Assembly (NCBI RefSeq): GCF_004347735.1
Contig: NZ_SLTI01000060.1
Location: forward strand, 1 to 64,000
Direction: 5' to 3'
Origin: Sulfuricurvum sp. IAE1
GTDB taxonomy: Bacteria > Campylobacterota > Campylobacteria > Campylobacterales > Sulfurimonadaceae
DNA length: 64,000 nt
Shown here: positions 32,697 through 40,416 of the stretch, in pieces
How the letters are laid out: each line of letters opens with the position of its first letter
How positions within the stretch are numbered: position 1 is the stretch's first letter
Position numbers and translations under genes: made by a program
Notes under the pieces: generated by a model
The model's input: only the letters and a program-made list of their open reading frames with translations
The model's database searches: none
Told to the model about the DNA's origin: nothing

Positions 32697-32781
32697 CGAT
32701 ATCGGTATGCCGTATATTAGCACAGATTGTCTCCCGCTGTGGGCGAGAGGGGATGAAATCCTCTTTTCACGTTCGAAACGG

Positions 32782-33816
32782 TTACGAAATCGGTTCAAGC
32801 GAAAGGCGTTCCCACGTCCGAAGTTTTGCTTCAGGGAGATAGCGGAGCGCTTCGGGCCGGAGGGTTTCGAGAATATGCCGCTCGATCGCTTCAGGATAGG
32901 TCGCCGTGTCGCTGCGGACGTCGTAAGGATAAAACGCGACATCGCTACGGCCCAGTTTTTTGAGGGCGCGCAGATGGCTTTGGCTCATCCGGAAACTGCC
33001 GAGGGTGAGGTGCTCGATTTTCTCGGCATCGACGGTTTGAAAAACCGTTTCGATCAGGGCGGGGTAGAGCGTTTCGAATCCGTCGGTGTAGATGACGGGG
33101 TCGATGCACAGCCGCACCTTCCAGCCGGCGCGGATCGCTTCATTTGCGGCTTTGAGCCGATGGGAAAGCGACGGGGTGCCGTGTTCGTAACGATCAACGA
33201 TTTCTTGCGGCGAGAGGGTCCAGGCCAGCGTCACGCGCGGATTGGGAAGGTGATCGTCGATTGCCCTGAAATTGGCACTTTTGGTCCGTATTTCCAGGTG
33301 GAGGTTCGGTTGGGCGGATGCAAAATTTAGCCACTGGGACGTTTGGCCGCTGAGCGCTTCGACAGCCAGGGTATCGGTATCGTACGATGTGGCGACCAGG
33401 GTCTCTTCGCTTAGATGGGGCAAAAGTTGCTCAAACGCCTCTTCGAGATTGACGAACAAGACCGTATTGGCGCTCGGATAGAGCCCCTGAAGATAACAGT
33501 AGTCGCAATCGTAAAGACACCCCATCAGACTCGAAGCGTAGAAAAAGCGGCGGTGGCCGAAGCCGTCGCTGTAACGGCTCCCTTCGTGCAGAAACTTCCC
33601 CTCTCGGCGGGCGAGGATCAGTTTTTTGGCGCCGCTTTGGGTCGCAAAGCTTTGCGAAGGACGGTTGAAAACCTCTTTGTAGTGTCCGATCACGATAATG
33701 TTCGAACGATCGAATTTCTCGATGATACGGCGCGTCTGAGGGTGGTCGAGAACCGCTTTTTCGATGTAAAGATGCGAAAAGAGCCTAGGCGTGCAAGACG
33801 GCGAGGAATGTTTCAA
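32782..33816 (-). CDS. Spore photoproduct lyase-like (SPL family) radical SAM protein
   Basis: The protein is 344 residues. CLYDCDYCYLQGLYPSANTV holds the SAM-cluster cysteines CxxxCxxC in the exact setting of the SPL family, with SGAKKLILARREGKFLHEGS before it and RTKSANF and LAWTLSPQEIVDRYEHGTPS after. In spore-formers SPL repairs spore photoproduct; non-sporulating bacteria have homologues of unknown role. The start is a TTG at 33816 with AAAGGAG 8 nt upstream, inside the 3' end of the nucleosidase gene (32-bp overlap). The frame is open far further upstream, but no conserved sequence lies there. It is probably co-translated with the nucleosidase. Confidence 0.85.
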   Translation of the reverse strand: MKHSSPSCTPRLFSHLYIEKAVLDHPQTRRIIEKFDRSNIIVIGHYKEVFNRPSQSFATQSGAKKLILARREGKFLHEGSRYSDGFGHRRFFYASSLMGCLYDCDYCYLQGLYPSANTVLFVNLEEAFEQLLPHLSEETLVATSYDTDTLAVEALSGQTSQWLNFASAQPNLHLEIRTKSANFRAIDDHLPNPRVTLAWTLSPQEIVDRYEHGTPSLSHRLKAANEAIRAGWKVRLCIDPVIYTDGFETLYPALIETVFQTVDAEKIEHLTLGSFRMSQSHLRALKKLGRSDVAFYPYDVRSDTATYPEAIERHILETLRPEALRYLPEAKLRTWERLSLEPIS

Positions 33817-34573
33817 GCAATGCGCTCCTTTCGCGTTTGGACGCGGGGATTTCCACCTGCGGAAATGGGATGGGAGACTCTGGCCGGCGTAGACGGAAAT
33901 AACGGAGCGCATCGTCGAGCCGTCCCCCCTGCGCCGCGGTAAAAAGCTCCTTCCACTCTTCGATACGCCGTTCTTCGTCGATGGTGAAGAGTCTGGCCGG
34001 GACAAGGGTGCCGTACATGGCGGCAGCAAGGGCATCGAGTTCCCCGAGACGCGAACCTACAAGCTCGATGACCCCCTCTTTGGTGACGTTTTCGGGACGG
34101 AAGTGGTCTGAAACGATTTTCAAAAACGCCATCCGGTGGAGTTTGAAAAATTTCGATGCCGCGACGAACACGCCCGCGCTTTCCATGTCGACGGGAAAAT
34201 TCCCGGGGGTGTCTGCGGGGAGATCGACACATTCCAGCGGCGTCTCGGTAAACGTATGCGGATAGAGAATATCGGGATAGTAGCGCCGCGAGCCGTCGAT
34301 GATCTGATGGGCGAGCAGTGTCTGAGCAATCGGATACGATTCGGGTGCCCCGCACACCCCTACATTGATCAGAATATCGTCATCTGAAGGGATGCGCCAT
34401 CCCAGTAATGCGCTGGTCGCCATCATCGCATTGCTTTTTCCGGGCTGGGTGACGAGAAGCATCGCATGCTCTCCCCGATATGCGGTGTAGGGAAAGCTTC
34501 GGTCGCGCCGGAGACGGTAATGTTCGATGAGGGGTCTGGCTTCGGCGTCGAGTGCGGCGATGAGGTAAATCAT
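33785..34573 (-). CDS. Nucleoside phosphorylase-fold protein (probable purine nucleosidase, MTA/SAH- or futalosine-type)
   Basis: The protein is 262 residues. LIAALDAEARPLIEHYRL opens the PNP_UDP_1 fold as in MTA/SAH nucleosidase (Mtn/Pfs). VTQPGKSNAMMATSALL, ILINVGVCGAPESYPIAQTL and VDMESAGVFVAASKF, with the ribose-binding Met-Glu pair, follow. The C-terminal 80 residues go beyond the usual fold and continue into the overlap with the photolyase-like gene. Since radical SAM enzymes make 5'-deoxyadenosine, which Mtn-type nucleosidases hydrolyse, the overlap with a radical SAM gene may be functional, but this is inference. The start ATG lies 6-7 nt from a minus-strand TATAAT (34585-34580), suggesting a leaderless mRNA. 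Confidence 0.75.
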   Translation of the reverse strand: MIYLIAALDAEARPLIEHYRLRRDRSFPYTAYRGEHAMLLVTQPGKSNAMMATSALLGWRIPSDDDILINVGVCGAPESYPIAQTLLAHQIIDGSRRYYPDILYPHTFTETPLECVDLPADTPGNFPVDMESAGVFVAASKFFKLHRMAFLKIVSDHFRPENVTKEGVIELVGSRLGELDALAAAMYGTLVPARLFTIDEERRIEEWKELFTAAQGGRLDDALRYFRLRRPESPIPFPQVEIPASKRERSALLETFLAVLHA

Positions 34574-34595
34574 ACGGATATTATAGCAGCATGTC

Positions 34596-34624
34596 TTGCA
34601 ATTACAGGTGCAAACGGCTATAAT
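34596..34624 (+). promoter_or_regulatory. Promoter of the SRP RNA gene
   Basis: A -35 TTGCAA (34596-34601) and a -10 TATAAT (34619-34624) are separated by 17 bp, a near-ideal sigma-70 promoter. Transcription would begin near 34631, right at the 5' strand of the RNA helix. It is back-to-back with the nucleosidase promoter. Confidence 0.8.
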
Positions 34625-34631
34625 TCGCCAA

Positions 34632-34730
34632 CTCTTCTAGACCTGTGCAAGGGTGCGTAAAGGCACTGTGTCAGGGTAGGAATACAGCAGCACACCTGTG
34701 CGTGCTTTGTGCCGCAGGTATCTGGGAGAG
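34632..34730 (+). ncRNA. ffs: Signal recognition particle RNA, small bacterial (4.5S) type
   Basis: The apical domain has the invariant SRP layout: TGTCAGG, a 3-bp stem GTA/TAC closing the tetraloop GGAA, then AGCAGCA (34669-34691), like the CAGG-UCC-GGAA-GGA-AGCAGC of 4.5S RNA. The 5' end CTCTTCTAGA (34632-34641) pairs fully, with two G-U pairs, with TCTGGGAGAG (34721-34730), and CCTG/CAGG extends the helix inward. The result is a single long hairpin of about 100 nt. It binds Ffh and targets membrane proteins to FtsY/SecYEG. The ends are set by the helix and the promoter. Confidence 0.92.
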
Positions 34731-34755
34731 CCTCTTCCTTCTACATCTTTTGGTT

Positions 34756-35010
34756 TCAGTTATTTTCCGATCCTTTTTTTTCATCGTCGTTACGGTATTG
34801 CCCCGCTTTGCATCCGCCCGGAGCGCTTGGAGGATTGTCCCGCAGGTAGCACAGATCTTCATACGCCTGCTTGAGCACTTTGCTTTCCCTCAGCAGCGGG
34901 AGCATTTTTTCGTCTTTTTCATTCAGTGAAAGCGACTGGTTGTACAGCAGCGCCTTGACCTCTTTGTCGACGGCATCCATCGCGGCCTCGAGATGGGTGA
35001 GTGAAACCAT
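34756..35010 (-). CDS. Small protein of unknown function
   Basis: The protein is 84 residues. The ATG at 35010 is preferred because AAAGGG lies 6 nt upstream; an ATG two codons earlier (35016) is too close to it. The sequence is predicted to be mostly helical (LEAAMDAVDKEVKALLYNQS, EKMLPLLRESKVLKQAYEDL), with a charged, Gly-rich tail containing two Cys in a C-(15)-C spacing (CYLRDNPP, GGCKAGQ). No signal peptide or membrane segment is present. It may be a lineage-specific protein; I have no functional assignment. Confidence 0.65.
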   Translation of the reverse strand: MVSLTHLEAAMDAVDKEVKALLYNQSLSLNEKDEKMLPLLRESKVLKQAYEDLCYLRDNPPSAPGGCKAGQYRNDDEKKGSENN

Positions 35011-35186
35011 GTGCATCCCTTTTTTTCCGAGAATTATAGCAAGAGCCGACCCAAATGATGTCAGTTATAAAGACCGTTTGCCCGATGCAGCGAATGCTTC
35101 GGTGATGTTTAGAAAAACTTATATTGACATTTTTGTTCGAAAAGATGTATCGTATGGGTATGCAAGGAAAAAGGAGGATCGCAAAG

Positions 35187-36065
35187 ATGGATATGAAACG
35201 AATGACAATCTCTGTAGTAGCGGTTGCCTGTTTGTCTGTCGTATCCGCGCAGGCGGAAAGCAGTTCAGACACGACTCAGGCTCTCAACAGCGTTTTACAA
35301 ATGGTAAAAATGCCTCAAAACGCGCCCGACTGGTTGAAAAGGACGACGTTCGACATCGGTGTCGAAGAAAATTACAAGCCGACGTGGAATCTGGAGACTG
35401 TTCAGCCGGTGACACAGTTTTACGAGGATGATATGCTCTTTTGGCAGTTTCATACCTCACTGCGCGGTAACGTGGATACCTATAACATCGGGCTTGGTTA
35501 TCGCAATATTATCCATCCCGAAGTGATGCTTGGGATTAACAGCTTTTACGATTATCAAAATAAAAACAATCATGAACGATGGAGCGTCGGTTTCGAAGCG
35601 ATCGGGAAGCTCGCGGAATTCCGCGCCAACCGTTACATGGCCATTACGAACAAAAAAGAGGTTTCAACCGGCGTTTTCGAAGAGGTACTGGATGGATGGG
35701 ATGCCGAACTGGGCGGAACGATCATTCCGGGTGTTCCGCTGAAAGTATTCGCTTCGTATACCGTGTGGGACGCGAAACAAACCGAGGATTTGAAGCAAAA
35801 AGCGTTTCGGATGGAGTATTTTTTAAACGACGTCGTGACGCTCGGAATGAAATATACCCATGATAACAACAAGCAAGGTTCAATGGATCAAAATCGCCTG
35901 ATGGGGGAAATGACGATTTCACTGGGTTCGAAAACACCCGGAAGCAAGAATATGGAACAATCAAGCGATCTGCACGATCGGCTCTTGATCCCAGTCAAAC
36001 GGGAACATGACCTGATCATCGAGAAATCGGTTAACGCAAACATTAAAATCGGAAGGGGTTCGTGA
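35187..36065 (+). CDS. Stand-alone inverse autotransporter beta-barrel (intimin/invasin-type)
   Basis: The protein is 292 residues from ATG 35187, placed 9 nt after GGAGG. The signal peptide (MKRMTISVVAVACLSVVSAQ) ends at AQA. The mature part follows the PF11924 pattern of intimin/invasin: LFWQFHTSLRG, IGLGYRNIIHPEVMLGINSF with YDYQNKNNHERWSVGFEA after it, then GWDAELGGTIIPGVPLKVFA and MEYFLNDVVTLGMKYTHDNN, ending in MTISLG. Intimins carry passenger Ig-like domains C-terminal to the barrel in one chain. Here only about 60 residues follow, ending ANIKIGRGS, and a separate secreted protein is encoded by an overlapping gene. Outer-membrane location is likely. Confidence 0.85.
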   Translation: MDMKRMTISVVAVACLSVVSAQAESSSDTTQALNSVLQMVKMPQNAPDWLKRTTFDIGVEENYKPTWNLETVQPVTQFYEDDMLFWQFHTSLRGNVDTYNIGLGYRNIIHPEVMLGINSFYDYQNKNNHERWSVGFEAIGKLAEFRANRYMAITNKKEVSTGVFEEVLDGWDAELGGTIIPGVPLKVFASYTVWDAKQTEDLKQKAFRMEYFLNDVVTLGMKYTHDNNKQGSMDQNRLMGEMTISLGSKTPGSKNMEQSSDLHDRLLIPVKREHDLIIEKSVNANIKIGRGS

Positions 36066-36736
36066 TGAAAAAAGTTTTGTTTAGAGCGGTCGGATTGTTG
36101 GTGCTGGGGTTTGGGTTGGCAAACGCCGCTCCGGCTTCGTTGGTCGACGGCGTAGGCGGAGCCAGTATCACCAAGTACAACGTGACGATTACAAAGCTCG
36201 AATCGTATAATAGTGAGAAAGGGATGTATGTTACCCTCTCCGAAACTCCGACGACGGTGAATATCGCGAGTGCGACCGCCGGATCGGATATTGCGGCGAT
36301 GGTTGCCAATGCGACGATTCCTTACGGTACTTACACTCAGACACGGGTGACGATTTCCAATACCTTCACGATCAACGCCTGTATAGACGGGGCACGTTGC
36401 ACCAGCGGAGCGCGGTTTACGCTTGGTAGCGCATTTCAGAATGCTTTGCTGGCGCTTGCCAACGTTGCCTCCGCGGCGCGGGCTGATACGGCCATCACGA
36501 TCGATTTCAGCGATGCAAGTTTGAGCGGGGTTTTGGCCGGCGCCAACGCTATCGCGACGACGGGAGGGGTGCAAGTAGTGTATTCCCATCCCACTCCGCT
36601 GGTGGTCAATCAGGACACGACGTCGTTTAGCGTAGGAGTCGATTTTGATTTGGGCGGGGGAGTTTTCAAATACGATAATCCGGGTGGTCAGGACGTTATT
36701 TACGTCAACTTCCCGACGGTAAATATTACGTTCTGA
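36065..36736 (+). CDS. Secreted protein paired with the inverse-autotransporter barrel
   Basis: The protein is 223 residues. MKKVLFRAVGLLVLGFGLAN followed by AAPAS is a clear signal peptide, so it is exported. The rest is rich in Thr, Ala, Val and Asn in beta-like alternation (VTISNTFTINACIDGARC, TAITIDFSDASLSGVL), with two Cys close together, like adhesin- or bacterial Ig-type modules. No known domain is assigned. The ATG at 36065 overlaps the barrel stop by one base (TGATG), with GGAAGGGG 6 nt upstream; a GTG three bases earlier is possible. The pairing suggests that it is the passenger or partner of the barrel. Confidence 0.65.
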   Translation: MKKVLFRAVGLLVLGFGLANAAPASLVDGVGGASITKYNVTITKLESYNSEKGMYVTLSETPTTVNIASATAGSDIAAMVANATIPYGTYTQTRVTISNTFTINACIDGARCTSGARFTLGSAFQNALLALANVASAARADTAITIDFSDASLSGVLAGANAIATTGGVQVVYSHPTPLVVNQDTTSFSVGVDFDLGGGVFKYDNPGGQDVIYVNFPTVNITF

Positions 36737-36755
36737 TGCTCATTATCTGCCGCAG

Positions 36756-37304
36756 TCAAAAAAGGGTCGGCTGAAGCGCTTTTAACTTGAAACTTTTACG
36801 GTGGATTCCGCAGTATCCGTGTTGTCGAATCGCTTCGATGTGCGCTGCGCTACCGTATCCTTTATGCCCCTCGAACCCGTATTCGGGATAATGGGAGGAG
36901 AGTTCGACCATTTCACGGTCCCGCGAGACTTTCGCCAGGATCGACGCCGCGCTCACTTCCGGGACCGCGGCATCGGCTTTGACCATCGTACGCAGCCCTG
37001 CTACCCCGAACGTCGAGTTTCCGTCGTAAAGGTATTCGGCTTCGCCTAATGCCGCCATGATTTCGCGCAGCCCCTGCGCCAGACAGGCCGAAATCCCAAG
37101 TTCGTCGATTCGGGTGGCATCGAAACGGGCAATGTGATAGGTCGATGAGGCACAAATCGCCTCAAACAGCGTCTCGCGTTTTTTTTCACTCAGTTTTTTC
37201 GAATCCCCCAACCCCTCTATCGGGGCCTTCAAGATGACTCCCGCTATGTACAGAGGACCCGCCAGTGGACCCCTACCCGCTTCGTCGATACCGCAAAAAT
37301 ACAT
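36756..37304 (-). CDS. rnhB: Ribonuclease HII
   Basis: The protein is 182 residues from ATG 37304 (GGAG 6 nt upstream; the frame is open a little further but without signals). YFCGIDEAGRGPLAGPLYIA carries the first Asp-Glu pair of the DEDD catalytic site, LGDSKKLSEKKRE follows, LYDGNSTFGV has the third Asp, and VKADAAVPEVSAASILAKVS holds the fourth. RNase HII removes ribonucleotides misincorporated in DNA and RNA primers. It is convergent with the secreted-protein gene above. Confidence 0.92.
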   Translation of the reverse strand: MYFCGIDEAGRGPLAGPLYIAGVILKAPIEGLGDSKKLSEKKRETLFEAICASSTYHIARFDATRIDELGISACLAQGLREIMAALGEAEYLYDGNSTFGVAGLRTMVKADAAVPEVSAASILAKVSRDREMVELSSHYPEYGFEGHKGYGSAAHIEAIRQHGYCGIHRKSFKLKALQPTLF

Positions 37305-37370
37305 ACGTTGCTCCGCTTTTCGTTTTGTGGCATTGTAGGACATTATCGGGTAAAAAAGGGTTAAGGCTTC

Positions 37371-38435
37371 TCACTCTTCCGCCAGAGTCCATTGCGGGAA
37401 GGGGACCATCTCGATCCGGGCGATGGGATGGGAGAGGGTGCTTTCGAGGTTCATCGTCACCGCGATGATTTCCCTGACGCCGTGGGTGATGATGAACCCT
37501 TCGAGCGTTTCGACTTTTTTGAACAGGGCGTGCTCGTTCGCAAACGGCAGGGCCAGGACGATCTGGGAGCGTTCGGGGAGATAAAAATCGATCCCCTCGT
37601 CGTAATAACATTCGATCTTGTGTTTGAGCAGTTCGAGGTAAATCAGATTTTCAAAAACCCGCCCGAAGTGCTTTTGGAGGTTGAGGGCCTGTTTGATGGC
37701 CGTATCGCACAGATAGAGTTTTTTGACGGCGCTTGGATGGTCGTATTTGGAGAGCATCAGCAGATAGCGTTTGTCGATCAGCGACTGGACGTGAAGATAG
37801 AGCTTGTCTTTTGAGATTTTACGCTCCCCTTTGAGCCGTTCGTAGAGATTATAGGCCGAAACTTTCTGCGTTACCATTCTAGACGCCTGGGTCAGGATGT
37901 CGAGTTCGATGGGCTCCAGCGCACGGGTGAGCGTCTTTTGCAGGTATAAAAGCCGCTCTGAGGGATGGATGCGGTGCATCGCGGGAAATCCACCGAGCTG
38001 GAAAAAATGGTTCAGCGCCGTCGAATCGAATTTCGGTTCGAACGCGAGAAACTCCTCGAAATCGAGCAGGTTGAGCTCCAGCATCATGACCGGAACGTCA
38101 AGGGGACGCTCTGAAGTGAGGATAAGCTGTGCGACATCGAACACTCTGATCCCTTCACGGTAATTGTCGAGGGCGAGAACTGAAATCTTGTGTTCGCGGC
38201 AGAACGGCTCGAGTACCTCGTTGAGTTCTTCGACATCCAATCGGAGATCACGACAGTCGAGATAGAGATAGTGAGATTTCTTCATACCCAGAAGATGATT
38301 TTTGAGCAGCGACGTTTTGCCCGACTGGGCGATACCGACGAGAAGGACGCTCTCCTCGCCGATTGAGATTTTGCGTTCGATGAAACCGGAATTGTTGAGG
38401 TCGTAGCGGTAATATTCCTCGAGCAGAGTCGTCAT
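37371..38435 (-). CDS. Predicted AAA-type ATPase of the DUF4143 class
   Basis: The protein is 354 residues. LLVGIAQSGKTSLLKNHLL is a Walker A motif (GxxxSGKTS), and YLYLDCRDLR is a second nucleotide-fold strand. A canonical Walker B of the LDE type is not obvious; VLALDNYREG may take its place. The C-terminal half, with GRVFENLIYLELLKHKIECY and FYLPERSQIVLAL, matches the nuclease-like DUF4143 tail. The biological role of this family is poorly known. It is preceded by its own minus-strand TATAAT (38475-38470) and stands alone, divergent from the ribosomal operon. Confidence 0.7.
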   Translation of the reverse strand: MTTLLEEYYRYDLNNSGFIERKISIGEESVLLVGIAQSGKTSLLKNHLLGMKKSHYLYLDCRDLRLDVEELNEVLEPFCREHKISVLALDNYREGIRVFDVAQLILTSERPLDVPVMMLELNLLDFEEFLAFEPKFDSTALNHFFQLGGFPAMHRIHPSERLLYLQKTLTRALEPIELDILTQASRMVTQKVSAYNLYERLKGERKISKDKLYLHVQSLIDKRYLLMLSKYDHPSAVKKLYLCDTAIKQALNLQKHFGRVFENLIYLELLKHKIECYYDEGIDFYLPERSQIVLALPFANEHALFKKVETLEGFIITHGVREIIAVTMNLESTLSHPIARIEMVPFPQWTLAEE

Positions 38436-38480
38436 GGGAAGCCTTTCGGATCGAAAAAACGGTTGCCGTATTATAACATC

Positions 38481-38497
38481 TTCCTTTTTAAAAGGAA
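38481..38497. repeat. Perfect palindrome next to the ATPase promoter
   Basis: TTCCTTTT-T-AAAAGGAA has 8-bp arms around a single T. It starts 5 bp from the minus-strand -10 box and covers the spacer and -35 region of the ATPase promoter, as an operator would. It is about 40 bp upstream of the S10 promoter -35 box. No known regulator was matched. Confidence 0.5.
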
Positions 38498-38537
38498 ACG
38501 AAATTATAAAGATATCGGTTTTTTACCCCTGAAATCC

Positions 38538-38566
38538 TTGACCCAAGGGGGGTATGTCGGTATAAT
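38538..38566 (+). promoter_or_regulatory. Promoter of the S10-spc ribosomal operon
   Basis: TTGACC (38538-38543) and TATAAT (38561-38566) are 17 bp apart, a near-consensus sigma-70 promoter. The -35 box lies within a perfect inverted repeat CCTTG-ACC-CAAGG (38536-38548). The predicted RNA starts near 38573, giving a leader of about 50 nt. Confidence 0.85.
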
Positions 38567-38582
38567 TTCGAGCCTTATTATA

Positions 38583-38599
38583 GTCAGGGGTTGCCTGAC
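38583..38599 (+). promoter_or_regulatory. Short leader hairpin of the S10 operon
   Basis: GTCAGG-GGTTG-CCTGAC forms a 6-bp stem in the S10 mRNA leader, 25 nt before the rpsJ start. It is much smaller than the S10 leader of Escherichia coli, which L4 uses for feedback. No T-run follows, so it is not a terminator; it may be a binding or stability element. Confidence 0.5.
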
Positions 38600-38623
38600 G
38601 AGTTCTTTATTAAGGAAAACATT

Positions 38624-38935
38624 ATGGAAAAGATTCGTTTGAAACTTAGAGCGTACGATCATCGCGTACTTGATCGTTCTGTTGCCTCTATTGTTGAAGC
38701 TGTAAAGCGAACGGGTGCGGAAATTCGCGGCCCAATCCCTTTGCCAACCAAGATTCGTAAGTATACGGTTCTCCGTTCACCGCACGTTAACAAGAGTTCT
38801 CGTGAGCAGTTCGAGATCCGCATGCACGCTCGTCTTATCGACATCGTATCGGCTACGCCGGATACCGTTGATTCGCTGATGAAGCTTGACTTGGCTCCGG
38901 AAGTGGACGTTGAAGTTCGCTCTATGGACAAGTAA
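38624..38935 (+). CDS. rpsJ: 30S ribosomal protein S10
   Basis: The protein is 103 residues, standard length. [19 protein letters not shown] and [20 protein letters not shown] are S10 signatures. The ATG at 38624 has TAAGGA upstream; the frame is open slightly earlier but that part precedes the ribosome site. It is the first gene of the S10 operon, bound in the head of the 30S subunit, and also known as NusE in antitermination. Confidence 0.97.
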   Translation: MEKIRLKLRAYDHRVLDRSVASIVEAVKRTGAEIRGPIPLPTKIRKYTVLRSPHVNKSSREQFEIRMHARLIDIVSATPDTVDSLMKLDLAPEVDVEVRSMDK

Positions 38936-38945
38936 GGAGTAGGTC

Positions 38946-39521
38946 GTGGAATACATCGTAGAAAAAATCGGCATGAGCCGTACCGTCGGTGCTCAGAGCA
39001 AAGTTGTCACTCTTTTGAAAGTAAAAGAGGCGAAAGTTTGCGAAGTGAAAGACGGTAAAGCCCTGGTCGCGTACAGCGAAGGGAAATCATCAAACAAATC
39101 GGTTGAAGGTCAGCAGAAGAAGTACAACCTCTCTGCAGAGTTCAACAAATTCGCTACGCTGGCTGTGGCTAACACGGAAGCGGGCGATCTGGATATGGCT
39201 CCTTTGGCGGATGCGAAAACCGTCAAAAGCGTATTCAATACTAAAGGTCGCGGTTTCACCGGTGTTATGAAACGCTGGAACTTCGGAGGCGGACCTGCAG
39301 CGCACGGTCACCGTTTCCACCGCACCAGCGGTTCGATCGGTAACCGCGAATGGCCTGGTAAAGTCCAGAAAGGGCGCAAAATGTCAGGTCAGTACGGTAA
39401 CGAGCAAGTAACCGTCAAAAATGAAGTGATGTCGTATGACGCACAAAACGGTGTATTGGTTGTCGTGGGTTCTATCCCGGGCGCTAACGGTGCACTAGGT
39501 CGTGTAAAGGTAGTGAAATAA
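38946..39521 (+). CDS. rplC: 50S ribosomal protein L3
   Basis: The protein is 191 residues. The start is GTG with AAGGAG upstream. The opening [12 protein letters not shown] and the central [20 protein letters not shown], then [14 protein letters not shown], are the L3 loop that reaches the peptidyl-transferase centre. It overlaps rplD by one base (TAATG). Confidence 0.96.
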   Translation: MEYIVEKIGMSRTVGAQSKVVTLLKVKEAKVCEVKDGKALVAYSEGKSSNKSVEGQQKKYNLSAEFNKFATLAVANTEAGDLDMAPLADAKTVKSVFNTKGRGFTGVMKRWNFGGGPAAHGHRFHRTSGSIGNREWPGKVQKGRKMSGQYGNEQVTVKNEVMSYDAQNGVLVVVGSIPGANGALGRVKVVK

Positions 39522-40132
39522 TGAGCGCGATTGTACTGAACGAAAAATTCGAAAAAGCCTCTGAACTGGCATTGCCTGAGAGCTTTAGCGGCATCAACCC
39601 GCACAATCTCTACTTGTACGTTAAATCGTATCAAGCAAGCCTCCGTGCGGACACTGCGTCTGCCAAAACGCGTGCGGAAGTTCGCGGCGGCGGTAAAAAA
39701 CCATGGGCCCAGAAAGGCCGTGGCGGTGCGCGTGCCGGTTCACGCCGTTCACCTGTATGGGTTGGCGGTGCGGTCGTACACGGACCGAACACCGGTCGTA
39801 ACTACGATCAGAAAGTAAACAAAAAGCAAAAGAAACTTGCGTTGAAATTTGCTTTGGATGCATTGGCGAACGAAGGGAAACTGTTCATCGTTGACAGCAT
39901 CGAAGTTCCAAGCGGGAAAACAAAAGACGCCGTAACGCTGTTCAATAACCTGAACGTTCGTGACGCTCTTCTGGTTAAAAAGATTCTCGACGAGAAAACC
40001 TATTTGGCATTCCGTAACCTCTCTAAAACGTACATCGTGGAAGAGAATGAACTCAACGCCTTTTTGGCTGCGACATACCGTTCGGTAGTAATCGAAAAAG
40101 CGGTATGGGAAAATCTGACTAAAGAGAGCTAA
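39521..40132 (+). CDS. rplD: 50S ribosomal protein L4
   Basis: The protein is 203 residues. [20 protein letters not shown] followed by [14 protein letters not shown] is the extended loop that lines the exit tunnel. In many bacteria L4 also represses its own operon through the S10 leader; the short leader hairpin here would be the only candidate target. Confidence 0.96.
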   Translation: MSAIVLNEKFEKASELALPESFSGINPHNLYLYVKSYQASLRADTASAKTRAEVRGGGKKPWAQKGRGGARAGSRRSPVWVGGAVVHGPNTGRNYDQKVNKKQKKLALKFALDALANEGKLFIVDSIEVPSGKTKDAVTLFNNLNVRDALLVKKILDEKTYLAFRNLSKTYIVEENELNAFLAATYRSVVIEKAVWENLTKES

Positions 40133-40133
40133 G

Positions 40134-40415
40134 ATGGCAGATATTACTGATATCAAATCGATCCTGTATACAGAGAAGACTCTTGGTCTTCAAGAAGAGG
40201 GCGTAATCGTAGTTCAGACGTCTCCACGTATGACTAAAAACGCTCTTAAAGAGGTGTTCAGAGAGTACTTCGGAATCGTTCCGGCTCGTGTTAACTCTTT
40301 GAACCAAAGCGGAAAAGTAAAACGTTTCCGCGGTCTTACCGGTAAACAGAACGACTTTAAAAAGTTCTATGTAAAACTGCCGGAAGGCGCACAAATCGAT
40401 AGTCTGGCGGTGTAA
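40134..40415 (+). CDS. rplW: 50S ribosomal protein L23
   Basis: The protein is 93 residues. [20 protein letters not shown] and [20 protein letters not shown] with DFKKFYVKL are typical of L23, which forms the docking site for SRP and trigger factor at the tunnel exit. It sits one base after rplD. Confidence 0.95.
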   Translation: MADITDIKSILYTEKTLGLQEEGVIVVQTSPRMTKNALKEVFREYFGIVPARVNSLNQSGKVKRFRGLTGKQNDFKKFYVKLPEGAQIDSLAV

Positions 40416-40416
40416 T

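Noticed and set aside
34756-35016. The small gene next to SRP RNA as a mere artefact
   Set aside because: It has a good ribosome site, a helical sequence with sensible composition and no stronger gene opposite it, so it was kept with moderate confidence.
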